Source: a virus
DNA length: 29,889 nt
Strand: one strand, 5' to 3'
Virus record (IMG/VR): IMGVR_UViG_3300018080_000454
Span: 1-29,889 of that record
A model generated the notes under the pieces. It saw nothing but the letters and a program-made list of their open reading frames with translations. It ran no database searches and was not told where the DNA came from. Of this stretch, positions 21,490 through 29,710 are shown in pieces. The first letter of the stretch is position 1. Each line of letters opens with the position of its first letter. Both the position numbers and the translations under genes were made by a program.

Positions 21490-23589
21490 ATGTCTGACGA
21501 CAAAAAAGAACGTAAATTATACACTCGCGGCGAAAAGAGTATTGAAAATCACGTTTTACCAGAGGTGTGTCACAGGAATGGTGGTCTTCCCAGCAGGTCT
21601 CTAGCGGCGGATGTTAATCTTAGGACTGGAAATAATAGGTTTGACTATGATAGAGATAGGCCACACGATAAAATTCCAACAGAACACGCAGATATAATTA
21701 AAGCATGTCAATCGGTATATAGAAAAGTCGGCATGGTAAGGAATATTATAGATTTGATGACCGATTTTGCATCAGAGGGGCTAGAATTACAGCATACCAC
21801 GAAAACACAGGAGAGGTTTTTTAGAGAGTGGGCCAGAAGAGTCGATTTGGCCGGGCGAGCACATGACTACATGAAGTTGTTGATGCGAGATGCAAATGTA
21901 ATAGTACGTAGGAAAAATGCCGTAATCACTTTGCCTGTCGCTAGAGATATGGCTAAAGGTGAAGTTGTTTCTATAGACATGGTCGATGAGACAGATGTTG
22001 CAGAAATACCAGAGAAGATAAAGAAATCAAAGAAAAAATTTAGAAGAAGAGAAATTCCTTGGAAATACACATTTCTATCTCCCGTATTAATAGAAAAAAT
22101 TGGTGGAGAAGTTGGTAAATTTTTTGGGTCAGATGATATGGGCATGCGTATCCCAGCATCATTATCGAGAGCCATACAAAAGCCAAGGACTGATGCCGAG
22201 AGAGATTTTGTCAGCAAATTACCTGCCGAAGTCATTCGTGCAGCAAAGACCAGTGCATCCATAGTTAAATTAGACATGGATAAAATTTATGTAGCTTACT
22301 ACAAAAAGGATGATTGGGAAGATTGGGGAACACCATTCTTGTATGGTGTTCTAGAAGATATAATGTTTAAGGAGAAAATGAGACTCGCAGATATGGCGGC
22401 TCTTGATGGTGTTATTAACGTTATACGTTTGTGGAAATTGGGTAATTCAGAACAACAAATTCTTCCCACATCTGCTGCTGTTGACAAATTAATCGATATT
22501 TTGCAACATAATACTGGTGGCGGCGTGATGGATTTGGTTTGGGATGATATGATTGATCTTTCTGTTGAATATCCGCCCACGGAAAAAATTCTTGGTCCAG
22601 AGAAATATGTTGGGGTTAATGGAGACATTGTTCGTGGAATAGGTATTCCAGATTCTTTGGTCGGTGGAGCAGATTTGGGGACCAGGAACGCACAATCGGC
22701 ATTTGTTCAATTAAAAACTCTTGTTGAGAGACTTGAGTATGTTCGCAGTAGTGCCATAAAGTGGATTAGAGGAGAACTTAAGCTTGTTGCAGATGCGATG
22801 GGATTTAAAAAAATTCCAGAAATTAATTTTGGCATTATGTCGTTAAGGGACGAGGCTGCAGAAAAACAATTGATGATTCAATTGCTTGATCGTGGAATAA
22901 TTTCTTCAGAAAAGGCGACTGAGGTTTTTGGCGTAAATTATATGATAGAATTAGAGCGTATGAAGTCGGAACAGACAATACGAGAAGATAATCCAGGTGT
23001 CCTAGAGAAGTCAAATCCATATAATAGACCATTCTCTGTTTTGGAGAAACAAAATGAATTAGCCATAGAATTAGAAAAAGTAAAACAATCCATTAACAAT
23101 TCTGGTGGAGACAATGGTGGTGGAGATAATCCACGAGGGGATCAGCCAAAGGATGATGGAGACAACAATGTTGGTAGGCCACCATCGACCAAGGATACGA
23201 AGCCAAGAGACGAGAGAACGCCAAGGACAATATCTGTCCTTAATGCTCTTGCGGATGGTTTTATGGATGAAATAGATGGTTTGATAGATAATAGTTATTT
23301 GGAGCAACACGGGATAAAAAATATGAGATCGATTACCAAAACCCAGAGAGCCGAACTGGATGGGACAAAACGAGCCATCTTGGCTGTCTTGCGTCCAAGT
23401 GACATCGTATCAAAATCACTGATTTCCGACAGATTAACAAAATCGTCTGATTCTGTTAAGAAGATGGAAAGTATTTTTAGTCTGTTGATAACCGACTTTA
23501 GATCATCGACACAGAGAGAACCAACGATTAGGGAACGTCGCATGTTGACATCATTGTCGTGGGCAACACTAATAGACCCAAGAGGATAA
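21490..23589 (+). CDS. phage portal protein
   Basis: The product has 699 residues. Position right after TerL and before the capsid protease, length and sequence features support portal: VYRKVGMVRNIIDLMTDFASEG near residue 80, RDANVIVRRKNAVI, and a long C-terminal crown/stem segment (VRGIGIPDSLVGG... RNAQSAFVQLKTLVERLEYVRSSAIKW), typical of portals that resemble the HK97/SPP1 groups. Residues about 535-575 are a low-complexity Gly/Asn/Asp linker (GGDNGGGDNPRGDQPKDDG). The C-terminal 120 residues form a separate helical domain of unknown role. Twelve copies would form the vertex ring through which DNA enters. Confidence 0.85.
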   Translation: MSDDKKERKLYTRGEKSIENHVLPEVCHRNGGLPSRSLAADVNLRTGNNRFDYDRDRPHDKIPTEHADIIKACQSVYRKVGMVRNIIDLMTDFASEGLELQHTTKTQERFFREWARRVDLAGRAHDYMKLLMRDANVIVRRKNAVITLPVARDMAKGEVVSIDMVDETDVAEIPEKIKKSKKKFRRREIPWKYTFLSPVLIEKIGGEVGKFFGSDDMGMRIPASLSRAIQKPRTDAERDFVSKLPAEVIRAAKTSASIVKLDMDKIYVAYYKKDDWEDWGTPFLYGVLEDIMFKEKMRLADMAALDGVINVIRLWKLGNSEQQILPTSAAVDKLIDILQHNTGGGVMDLVWDDMIDLSVEYPPTEKILGPEKYVGVNGDIVRGIGIPDSLVGGADLGTRNAQSAFVQLKTLVERLEYVRSSAIKWIRGELKLVADAMGFKKIPEINFGIMSLRDEAAEKQLMIQLLDRGIISSEKATEVFGVNYMIELERMKSEQTIREDNPGVLEKSNPYNRPFSVLEKQNELAIELEKVKQSINNSGGDNGGGDNPRGDQPKDDGDNNVGRPPSTKDTKPRDERTPRTISVLNALADGFMDEIDGLIDNSYLEQHGIKNMRSITKTQRAELDGTKRAILAVLRPSDIVSKSLISDRLTKSSDSVKKMESIFSLLITDFRSSTQREPTIRERRMLTSLSWATLIDPRG

Positions 23590-23609
23590 GAATTATTCGG
23601 AGATTAGGA

Positions 23610-24263
23610 ATGATTGAAGCACCAATTTTAAATTTTGATCGTTGTGACACTTATATGTATTTCGCGTCAAATATGCTGCCAGCGAACCCGGTAATAGTGG
23701 AAGTGGGATCTATACACGGTGCGCATGGAATTAAATTATGCAAAAAATTTGATAATAAGTTGACAATGATTGCGTATGAAGCTGGGCGGGAAAATAATGC
23801 AAGTCTTGTTGCCGGGATATCCGGGACACCCATTATCGCACATCGTGCTGCTGTTACTGGTTCCGATGGTACTGTAGATTTTTATGAATTTGTCGAGGAG
23901 TCATCTAACAGTGTTTACCCTCGACATGAGGGTGAGGGCAGAAGATTACGAAGAACAAGCAAGGTTCGTTCTGTTGGTTTAGAGACAATTATGGCAGAAA
24001 ACGATTGTTCTCGTATTGATTTGTTGTTTCTCAATTGTGAAGGTGCAGAACTTGGAATATTGGAAGAAGTTCTCAGAAACCAAAGCTTGCGAGACAGATT
24101 AGGACAGTTATGTGTTTCTTTTCATGGTGGTCGCATTTATCCACAAACAGACACCATTGAGAAAGTACGACAAATGTCTGAATTTTTTTGGGTGGTTGAG
24201 GAGCAGAATGACTGGCCTTGCCATCTTTTTGTGAACAAAGGTATTGATATAATTGGGAGGTAA
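23610..24263 (+). CDS. FkbM-type methyltransferase
   Basis: The product has 217 residues from ATG 23610, which has GGAGATTAGG upstream; longer in-frame starts overlap the portal gene. VIVEVGSIHGAHG (residues 28-40) is the SAM-binding glycine loop. IAYEAGRENN, AVTGSDGTVDFYEF, SVGLETIMAENDCSRIDLLFLNCEGAE follow, the order seen in FkbM family O-methyltransferases. Such enzymes often methylate sugars. With the dehydratase and glycosyltransferase upstream it could methylate a virion or cell-surface glycan. An unusual place, between portal and capsid protease genes. It is followed 2 bp later by the next gene. Confidence 0.75.
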   Translation: MIEAPILNFDRCDTYMYFASNMLPANPVIVEVGSIHGAHGIKLCKKFDNKLTMIAYEAGRENNASLVAGISGTPIIAHRAAVTGSDGTVDFYEFVEESSNSVYPRHEGEGRRLRRTSKVRSVGLETIMAENDCSRIDLLFLNCEGAELGILEEVLRNQSLRDRLGQLCVSFHGGRIYPQTDTIEKVRQMSEFFWVVEEQNDWPCHLFVNKGIDIIGR

Positions 24264-24265
24264 TT

Positions 24266-24595
24266 ATGGCTATTGTTAATGTTTCTTTGGATACGTCAAC
24301 ACGACAGGTCGCTTTAACGGTCAATGGAGTATTGGTTCCACATTCTGAGTGTCAAATTTTTAAATATACTTATGATGGAGAGGAATTTATTGAGTTTAGT
24401 TATACATCTGAGCAGATCAATGCCGAAGGTTTTAAAACAGTACATAGAGTTTTTCTTCCATCGGTCAAAGAACTTGCTTCGTTAGCGAGCGAAGACATTG
24501 ATGAAAATGGTTTTGCAACAAAAGCATTACATGATTCAGAAAAAGCTAAAGCAGATGTTGTTGAATTTTTGAGAAATAGAAAAACAAAAAGATAA
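24266..24595 (+). CDS. hypothetical protein, 109 aa
   Basis: A 109-residue protein (MAIVNVSLDTSTRQVALTVNGVLVP...) starts 2 bp after the FkbM-type gene, with GGGAGG directly upstream. The first 70 residues are beta-rich (VALTVNGVLV, FIEFSYTSE, TVHRVFLPS), the rest helical. Position among head genes suggests a minor structural or assembly protein, but I do not recognise a family. It is followed by a 74-bp gap that contains a promoter element. Confidence 0.75.
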   Translation: MAIVNVSLDTSTRQVALTVNGVLVPHSECQIFKYTYDGEEFIEFSYTSEQINAEGFKTVHRVFLPSVKELASLASEDIDENGFATKALHDSEKAKADVVEFLRNRKTKR

Positions 24596-24640
24596 TTATA
24601 TTCTTTATTTTGAATTTTTTTATTGTTTTTTTTAAATGTT

Positions 24641-24650
24641 GTGTATAAAT
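24641..24650 (+). promoter_or_regulatory. candidate late-type promoter GTGTATAAATA region
   Basis: GTGTATAAAT at 24641-24650, followed by A, contains TATAAATA (24643-24650 by its eight bases), the T4 late-promoter consensus. It sits after an extremely T-rich stretch (24601-24635). The predicted start near 24655 is just before GGAGG and the GTG at 24670. It drives the protease-scaffold, decoration and capsid genes. Confidence 0.6.
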
Positions 24651-24669
24651 ATTACAACTGGAGGTTTTA

Positions 24670-26121
24670 GTGAAAATTTATCAAGCTGAAAAAAAAGACG
24701 GTATTGATTTATCACTAAATGGTGAAGGTAATTCGTCTATATTTCTTACCTCACAAGCGAAAATTGGTGATATTCAGCGATACTGTGAAAACATGTCTGT
24801 TGCGGATATGCTTGATGCAGATTCCGCTGTTCAGACTGTCGAAGAACTTTTGGGTAGTGATCAGCCTGATTTAGCACTGGTAGTAGCTATACTTGTTAGT
24901 ACTGGGTGGAATTTAAACGATGATATTTTTACTCCAGAAGAAGTGTGGGCTGCAAGATCAACCCCATTACACAAGCCAATGAATGACAATCATCAAGCGG
25001 AGAAAATTCTTGGCCACATTGTTAAAGCAAGAGCGTTAGACAAAAATGGTGATGAGATCGAAGGAGACACTCCACCATCTGAGTTTGACATAGAGGTTGC
25101 TGGGGTTTTATATAAAGCTTTTGAACCATTAGCTGATAGAATTGAAGAGATTCTTGCGAAAGCTAAGGCTGGAGAATTGTTTGTTTCTATGGAAGCTTGG
25201 TTTCCAGATTTTTGTTATGGTTTAATAGATCCGTCTACTGGACAAACAAAATTAATAGAAAGAAATGAAGAAACCGCCTTTTTGACCAAACATCTAAGAA
25301 TTTATGGTGGAGAGGGTCAATATCAGGGGTATAGAATTGGTAGAGTTTTAAAAAATATTGTGTTTGGTGCTCAGGGGTTTGTGGAAACACCGGCTAATCC
25401 TGAGTCTGTAATAAAGGTTGCGGCCAATAAAATGGACGTTTCGGATGTTTTTGTGACTGCTGAATTGAGTGAATTGTCGGAAGGAGGTGTAGAAGACGTG
25501 GATGCTAAAGAATTGAAAGAACTTCAGGCAAAGCTTGAAGAGGCTCAGGCGAGTCTAGAGAGCAAAGTTGGAGAGATCGCTGAACTGCAGAAGGCTGCTG
25601 AAGAGGTGAAGGCCAAGAATTATGAGGGGCAAATTGCTACTCTTGTTGAGAAGGTCGATGAACTATTAGCTAGTTCGCAGGAGGCGTCGGAAAAGATTGA
25701 GGCTGTCGAGGCTGAGAAGGCTGAACTTCAAAAGCAACTCGATGAGGCGACACAACGCGCTGAAAAGAGTGATGCGGAATTGGATGAAATCCGTAAAACA
25801 GATATGGCCCGTGATCGTCTTGGGAAATTGTCAGATGTTAAAGAAATTACAGATGAAGAGGCAACTCTTGCTGAACTTCGTGACATGACTGACGAGACAT
25901 TTGAATTGGTTCTAAAGTATGCTGGAGAAAATAGCAAAGGTGAATCTGTTGAGACAGAAGATGTTGAAACAGAGGAGACTAAGGCAGAAGCAGCTTTGGA
26001 GAGTGTAGAAGAAGAGAATGATGCTGAATTTACTGCTACAGAAGATGTCGCCAAGACTGAAACTGATCAGTGGGTATCAACCGCACACGCGCTATTGAAG
26101 CGCTCAGAACAGAAAGATTAA
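24670..26121 (+). CDS. capsid maturation protease fused to scaffold
   Basis: The product has 483 residues and a GTG start with GGAGG upstream. Residues about 65-265 look like a herpesvirus/T4 gp21-type prohead serine protease: STGWNLNDDIFTPEE, PMNDNHQAEKILGHIV (His108) and GELFVSMEAWF (Ser173) fit the catalytic His and Ser. Residues about 270-385 are a long heptad-rich coiled coil (ELQAKLEEAQASLESKVGEI...), typical for scaffold. A helical and acidic tail follows, ending VSTAHALLKRSEQKD, which may bind the capsid. The scaffold guides shell assembly and is digested by the protease. The decoration and capsid genes follow at 14-bp spacing. Confidence 0.8.
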   Translation: MKIYQAEKKDGIDLSLNGEGNSSIFLTSQAKIGDIQRYCENMSVADMLDADSAVQTVEELLGSDQPDLALVVAILVSTGWNLNDDIFTPEEVWAARSTPLHKPMNDNHQAEKILGHIVKARALDKNGDEIEGDTPPSEFDIEVAGVLYKAFEPLADRIEEILAKAKAGELFVSMEAWFPDFCYGLIDPSTGQTKLIERNEETAFLTKHLRIYGGEGQYQGYRIGRVLKNIVFGAQGFVETPANPESVIKVAANKMDVSDVFVTAELSELSEGGVEDVDAKELKELQAKLEEAQASLESKVGEIAELQKAAEEVKAKNYEGQIATLVEKVDELLASSQEASEKIEAVEAEKAELQKQLDEATQRAEKSDAELDEIRKTDMARDRLGKLSDVKEITDEEATLAELRDMTDETFELVLKYAGENSKGESVETEDVETEETKAEAALESVEEENDAEFTATEDVAKTETDQWVSTAHALLKRSEQKD

Positions 26122-26135
26122 GGAGGTGAGTAGGA

Positions 26136-26615
26136 ATGGCTTTAAAACCAGATCGTGAGTATAATGAGGTAACAGACATAACTAATTTCTGGACCACAGT
26201 TGCTGCTGAAAAGGGTGGAATAGCTAGTGTCGTTACACAGGGATCGGGTGCTGCAATTGGTACTAACATTACCGATCAGGCTAATGTTGTTGGGTATCTT
26301 GCAGATCCATCTGGTGCTATAGCGAAGGGTGTTCTTCTTCAGACTGTAGCTGCCGCCATGAGTGCTACTCGTGATTTCCCCAATTTTGAAAGTGGAGAAA
26401 TTCGTCCAGGAGATAAATGCACTTTGGTCAAAAAAGGATTTGTAGTAACAGATATGATTCCATCAGGCGTTACACCAACTGCTGGTGCCGCTGCATATCT
26501 AGCTGCAAGTGGGTATATTAGTTCATCGCAAGCTACTGGTGCTCCTCAGGTTGGTCGGTTTGAGACCACGAAGGACGCCAATGGATTTGCTCGGGTTTCT
26601 ATTGATATAACATAA
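26136..26615 (+). CDS. capsid decoration (head-stabilising) protein
   Basis: The product has 159 residues with a strong AGGAGGTGA upstream. Its beta-rich pattern (IRPGDKCTLVKKGFVVTDMIPSG ... GAAAYLAASGYIS ... VGRFETTKDANGFARVSI) resembles capsid cement or DUF2190-like proteins, in which a barrel is built around PGD...G.....V and a final G-x-x-x-V strand. It lies directly before the major capsid gene, the usual place for head decoration. It would bind to the outside of the expanded capsid. Assignment is by context and pattern. Confidence 0.7.
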   Translation: MALKPDREYNEVTDITNFWTTVAAEKGGIASVVTQGSGAAIGTNITDQANVVGYLADPSGAIAKGVLLQTVAAAMSATRDFPNFESGEIRPGDKCTLVKKGFVVTDMIPSGVTPTAGAAAYLAASGYISSSQATGAPQVGRFETTKDANGFARVSIDIT

Positions 26616-26629
26616 GGGGGTGAAGAAGA

Positions 26630-27658
26630 ATGAAGCGCAATAAAATTCAAAAGCCTACTCAAGAGCAAGTTGAACTTTTGAGACGTACTGGTTCAGCCGA
26701 TAGGTCTGAAGCAATGCAGGCTATGTCGGAGCTAGCTAAAGCTCTACAAATTCCTCTGCGTTCTGCGCTGTTGGATGGAGATATTTTGAGTGGAATCTTT
26801 ACTCCCGAAGTTCTCGATCCAAGTGCTACTGCTGAATATCCATTGGATCTTTATCAGACCGCAAATGAGGGTGACTATGCTGCATATATGATTCCTAGTG
26901 AGGGTGCTCTACCACAGCGTACAATCTCTGGGGATGCAGTAACTATCAACACGTATGACGTTGGTAATGCTATCGATTGGCCTCTGAAATACTCTTTCTC
27001 TGCACGGTGGAACATCGTAGCACGTGCAATGGAAGTCCTTGAAGCAGGATTTGTTACAAAGATGAATACTGACGGATGGAGAGTTATTTTGGCTGCTGGT
27101 GCTGGCCGTACCGACTATGCGGGTGGGGCTCCACTGGTTTATGACAGTGCTGCTACTGCTGGTCAATTCACAAAGAGACTAGTTTCTCTGATGAAGACCA
27201 CAATGACTCGTCTTGCCGGTGGAAACAGTGCTTCGCTCAACCGTGGCAAGCTGACTGACCTATATCTAAGCCCAGAGGCTATTGAAGATATTCGTGAGTG
27301 GGATGCTGATGAGGTTGATGAAGTAACTAGGAGAGAAATCATGACTGCAGAGGATAGTGGTGGTACACTGTCTCGCATTTATGGTGTCAATCTACATCCA
27401 CTAGATGAGCTTGGTGAAGGCTATGAACTTCAGACATACTTTGATACACTTGGTCTTAGTATGGGTACCAGTGACGTTGAGGTCGTAATTGGCCTAGATC
27501 TCTCCAAGGATGACTCGTTTGTCATGCCAGTAAAAAGAGAGTTGGCCATTTTTGAAGACGACACTCTTCACAGACGCCAGAAGGCTGGGTTCTACGGTTG
27601 GCAAGAACATGGTTTTGCAGCCCTAGACGGACGAAGAGTTCTCTTGGGTAGCTTCTAA
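26630..27658 (+). CDS. major capsid protein
   Basis: The product has 342 residues. Context (protease-scaffold and decoration genes upstream, terminator right behind) and pattern support an HK97-fold capsid protein: N-terminal helix, SALLDGDILSGIFTPEVL, an E-loop-like AAYMIPSEGALP, spine helix (WNIVARAMEVLEAGFVTKMNTDGW), then GKLTDLYLSPEAIEDIREW and a P-domain-like end (HGFAALDGRRVLLGSF). GGGGGTGA lies upstream of the ATG. The codon composition is noticeably richer in C-ending codons than that of the neighbours, as expected for the most abundant protein. Confidence 0.88.
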   Translation: MKRNKIQKPTQEQVELLRRTGSADRSEAMQAMSELAKALQIPLRSALLDGDILSGIFTPEVLDPSATAEYPLDLYQTANEGDYAAYMIPSEGALPQRTISGDAVTINTYDVGNAIDWPLKYSFSARWNIVARAMEVLEAGFVTKMNTDGWRVILAAGAGRTDYAGGAPLVYDSAATAGQFTKRLVSLMKTTMTRLAGGNSASLNRGKLTDLYLSPEAIEDIREWDADEVDEVTRREIMTAEDSGGTLSRIYGVNLHPLDELGEGYELQTYFDTLGLSMGTSDVEVVIGLDLSKDDSFVMPVKRELAIFEDDTLHRRQKAGFYGWQEHGFAALDGRRVLLGSF

Positions 27659-27698
27659 ACCACGGACAACAAAAGACTTGTGTTTTTTGTTAATACAA

Positions 27699-27729
27699 GG
27701 GGGGAGGGTAAAACCTTCCCCCTCTTTTT
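27699..27729 (+). terminator. intrinsic terminator after the capsid gene
   Basis: The arm 27699-27709 (GGGGGGAGGGT) pairs with 27713-27723 (ACCTTCCCCCT) with two G-U pairs and a 3-nt loop. TTTTT (27725-27729) follows. It ends the head-gene message 40 bp after the capsid stop. Confidence 0.88.
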
Positions 27730-27757
27730 ATTGTGTGCAACAAATATTCAAGTAGGA

Positions 27758-27765
27758 TGTATAAT
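27758..27765 (+). promoter_or_regulatory. candidate promoter TGTATAAT-type, leaderless arrangement
   Basis: ATGTATAAT lies at about 27757-27765, with TATAAT at 27760-27765. The ATG of the next gene (27771) is 5 bp after it, so transcription would begin at or just beyond the start codon. No ribosome-binding site is seen at normal distance. Confidence 0.45.
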
Positions 27766-27770
27766 ACTAT

Positions 27771-29219
27771 ATGAGGCCAGCAAACATTGACGAAGACAGA
27801 TGGATAGACTTATATGTTAACCAGAAATTGACCGCGAAGATGTGCGCCTCCATGTTGGGCGTAAGTCAATCGACTCTTGTTAGACGTTTGAAAAAACTTG
27901 GCGTTTCGATTAGATCGCCGACAAAACGGTTGATTGAGGATGTTTCAGACGAGCAAGTTGTCGATTTGTATTGGAATAAAAATTTTAGCATAGCAAGAAC
28001 AGCGGAGGAACTAGGGAAAAGCTGTGGTTTTGTTAAGGGAAGGTTGAAAAAATCTGGACATGGAACAAGGACGGTCCGAGATGGAGTAAGATTGTCTAAG
28101 GGCAGCGATGAAATAAAAAATGAACAATTAATTTATATGCACGACACTCTGGGCTGGTCTTGTGTAAAAATATCAAAACATTTCGGTAAAACTGAAGAAT
28201 TTGTTAGACAAAGATTTATTTCTATTGGGAAGGATAGAAGGAAAAATATTGGACAACACAATGGTTCGTGGAAAGGTGGAATAACTAATATAAGAAATGC
28301 GGTAAGATCATGTGCCGCAATGTTGAAATGGAGAGACGATGCTTTTGCTAGAAGTGATTACAAAAGCGAACTTTCCGGAGAGACCGGAGTATTGAATTGT
28401 CATCACATATATCCTTTTAGAAATATTCTAAAATCTTCAATCCGTAAACATTCCTTTCTCCCAGCAGAATATAGAGATGTCGCAATAGTTCATGATGCAA
28501 GATTTTGTGACAATAATAACAGCCTCGTCGTAACCAAAAGTGAGCATGATGAAATAGAGAGGTGTCACAACAATGCAAATCAATGGTGGAAGATATGGAG
28601 GTTGAATGCAGATGTAGCAATTGATAGGAGTGGAATGTCAAATGAAGATTTTAATTTATTTGATAGTAGTGGAATGATTACGGTGAATGAATATCGTGTT
28701 GTTGAAGCACAAAAGAGTGAAATAGAAGATATTATTAGATACGAACATTATATTGGTACAATTCCAGTGTCAAAAATAATTTTAACAGCAAAAGTAGGCG
28801 GGATTATTGTTGGTATTGCTACTTTTGGGTCTGGCACCAACAAGCATACCAAAATGGGAGAAATAGAGTTAACTCGATTATGTGTTCCATCATATGTACA
28901 CAGACATTTTTCGTGCTGTTTTTTGAAACAGTGTCGTCTATACATTAGACAACATTATCGATGCATCAAAAAAATAGTAGCATTTGCAGACCATTCTGTT
29001 GGTCACGATGGTGGTGTTTACAGAATGGCTGGATGGAAGAAATGTGGAAAAACTCAGCCTAGTTATGTTTATTTTGATCCAACAACCCTTTCTGTTAGAC
29101 ACAAAGCCGCATGTAGAAGAATTAAGGGTGTTGACAAAACAGAGAAAGAGCTGGCAAAAGAAAGGGGCTGGATCAGGATTACCACACAATACAAGTATAA
29201 ATATTCAATTTCAACATAA
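27771..29219 (+). CDS. HTH-HNH-Mom-like fusion protein
   Basis: The product has 482 residues. Residues 1-155 hold three related helix-turn-helix units (around 21-45, 72-96 and 125-150), each with A-x-x-LG or I-x-x-xFG before the recognition helix. Residues 165-265 are an HNH-type nuclease without the CxxC pairs: GSWKGG, WRDDAFARSDY, CHHIYPF (His211, His212), NNNSLVV and SEHDE (His259). Residues about 317-436 match Mom-like GNAT-fold proteins (GEIELTRLCVP, VAFADHSVGHDGGVYRMAGWKKCG). Mom of phage Mu modifies adenine. It stands alone between a terminator and a promoter, like a free-standing homing gene. The domain order is clear; the function of the last domain is inference. Confidence 0.7.
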   Translation: MRPANIDEDRWIDLYVNQKLTAKMCASMLGVSQSTLVRRLKKLGVSIRSPTKRLIEDVSDEQVVDLYWNKNFSIARTAEELGKSCGFVKGRLKKSGHGTRTVRDGVRLSKGSDEIKNEQLIYMHDTLGWSCVKISKHFGKTEEFVRQRFISIGKDRRKNIGQHNGSWKGGITNIRNAVRSCAAMLKWRDDAFARSDYKSELSGETGVLNCHHIYPFRNILKSSIRKHSFLPAEYRDVAIVHDARFCDNNNSLVVTKSEHDEIERCHNNANQWWKIWRLNADVAIDRSGMSNEDFNLFDSSGMITVNEYRVVEAQKSEIEDIIRYEHYIGTIPVSKIILTAKVGGIIVGIATFGSGTNKHTKMGEIELTRLCVPSYVHRHFSCCFLKQCRLYIRQHYRCIKKIVAFADHSVGHDGGVYRMAGWKKCGKTQPSYVYFDPTTLSVRHKAACRRIKGVDKTEKELAKERGWIRITTQYKYKYSIST

Positions 29220-29293
29220 CATTTTTAGATTATAATCGCAATCAACACACAACATTACCAATTCTATAACACGTCAAGCACAAGGTAGCTATG

Positions 29294-29302
29294 GTGTATA
29301 AT
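29294..29302 (+). promoter_or_regulatory. candidate promoter element GTGTATAAT
   Basis: GTGTATAAT lies in the 145-bp gap between 29219 and 29365. A transcript from about 29309 would carry a leader with the inverted repeat at 29320-29338 before the AAGGGGCG ribosome-binding site. No -35 hexamer is evident. Confidence 0.6.
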
Positions 29303-29319
29303 CTATTGATAGATACGTA

Positions 29320-29338
29320 GTTATTTTGTTAAAATAAC
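29320..29338 (+). repeat. inverted repeat in the 5' leader
   Basis: GTTATTTT (29320-29327) and AAAATAAC (29331-29338) are a perfect 8-bp inverted repeat with a 3-nt centre. It lies just downstream of the predicted transcript start, so it could be an operator or an AT-rich leader hairpin. Confidence 0.6.
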
Positions 29339-29364
29339 ACTTATAAAAGATAAGGGGCGATTAT

Positions 29365-29691
29365 ATGACGATTGTAGAATTTAATTTTTGTCCAGAAGCA
29401 GCACCTTCGGTGGTTGGAACACTGGTCACTGGCGGGACGGTGAACATAGAGTTGTGGGAAAATGGTGTAAGCGTTATTCCGTCGTCTAGTGGATGCACTG
29501 AAATTGGTAATACTGGAAATTTTAGTTGGTCTACAAGTGGACTACCAACTTTGACGTCTAGCAGACAACAGTTTCATTGGAGAATGTCTGATGGGTCGAA
29601 TACAGATGAGGGTGATTTTGTATTAATATCTATTGAAAATTATGATGGAGGAATGCCATCTTTGGATGATAAAAGTTCATATTTAGTATAA
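29365..29691 (+). CDS. hypothetical structural-module protein, 108 aa
   Basis: The product has 108 residues (MTIVEFNFCPEAAPSVVGTLV...). It is beta-rich and Ser/Thr-rich (TVNIELWENGVSVIP, GNTGNFSWSTSGLPTL, QQFHWRMSDGSN), like an immunoglobulin-like or beta-sandwich domain of a minor head or fibre protein. It has no signal peptide. It has its own promoter element and ribosome-binding site and is followed 19 bp later by another beta-rich gene, so it probably opens a new structural operon. No family is recognised. Confidence 0.75.
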   Translation: MTIVEFNFCPEAAPSVVGTLVTGGTVNIELWENGVSVIPSSSGCTEIGNTGNFSWSTSGLPTLTSSRQQFHWRMSDGSNTDEGDFVLISIENYDGGMPSLDDKSSYLV

Positions 29692-29710
29692 GGTTTAAGG
29701 AGTCGGGATA

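Noticed and set aside
23071-23310. Minus-strand open frame opposite the portal linker
   Set aside because: It is created by the low-complexity Gly/Asn/Asp linker codons of the portal protein.
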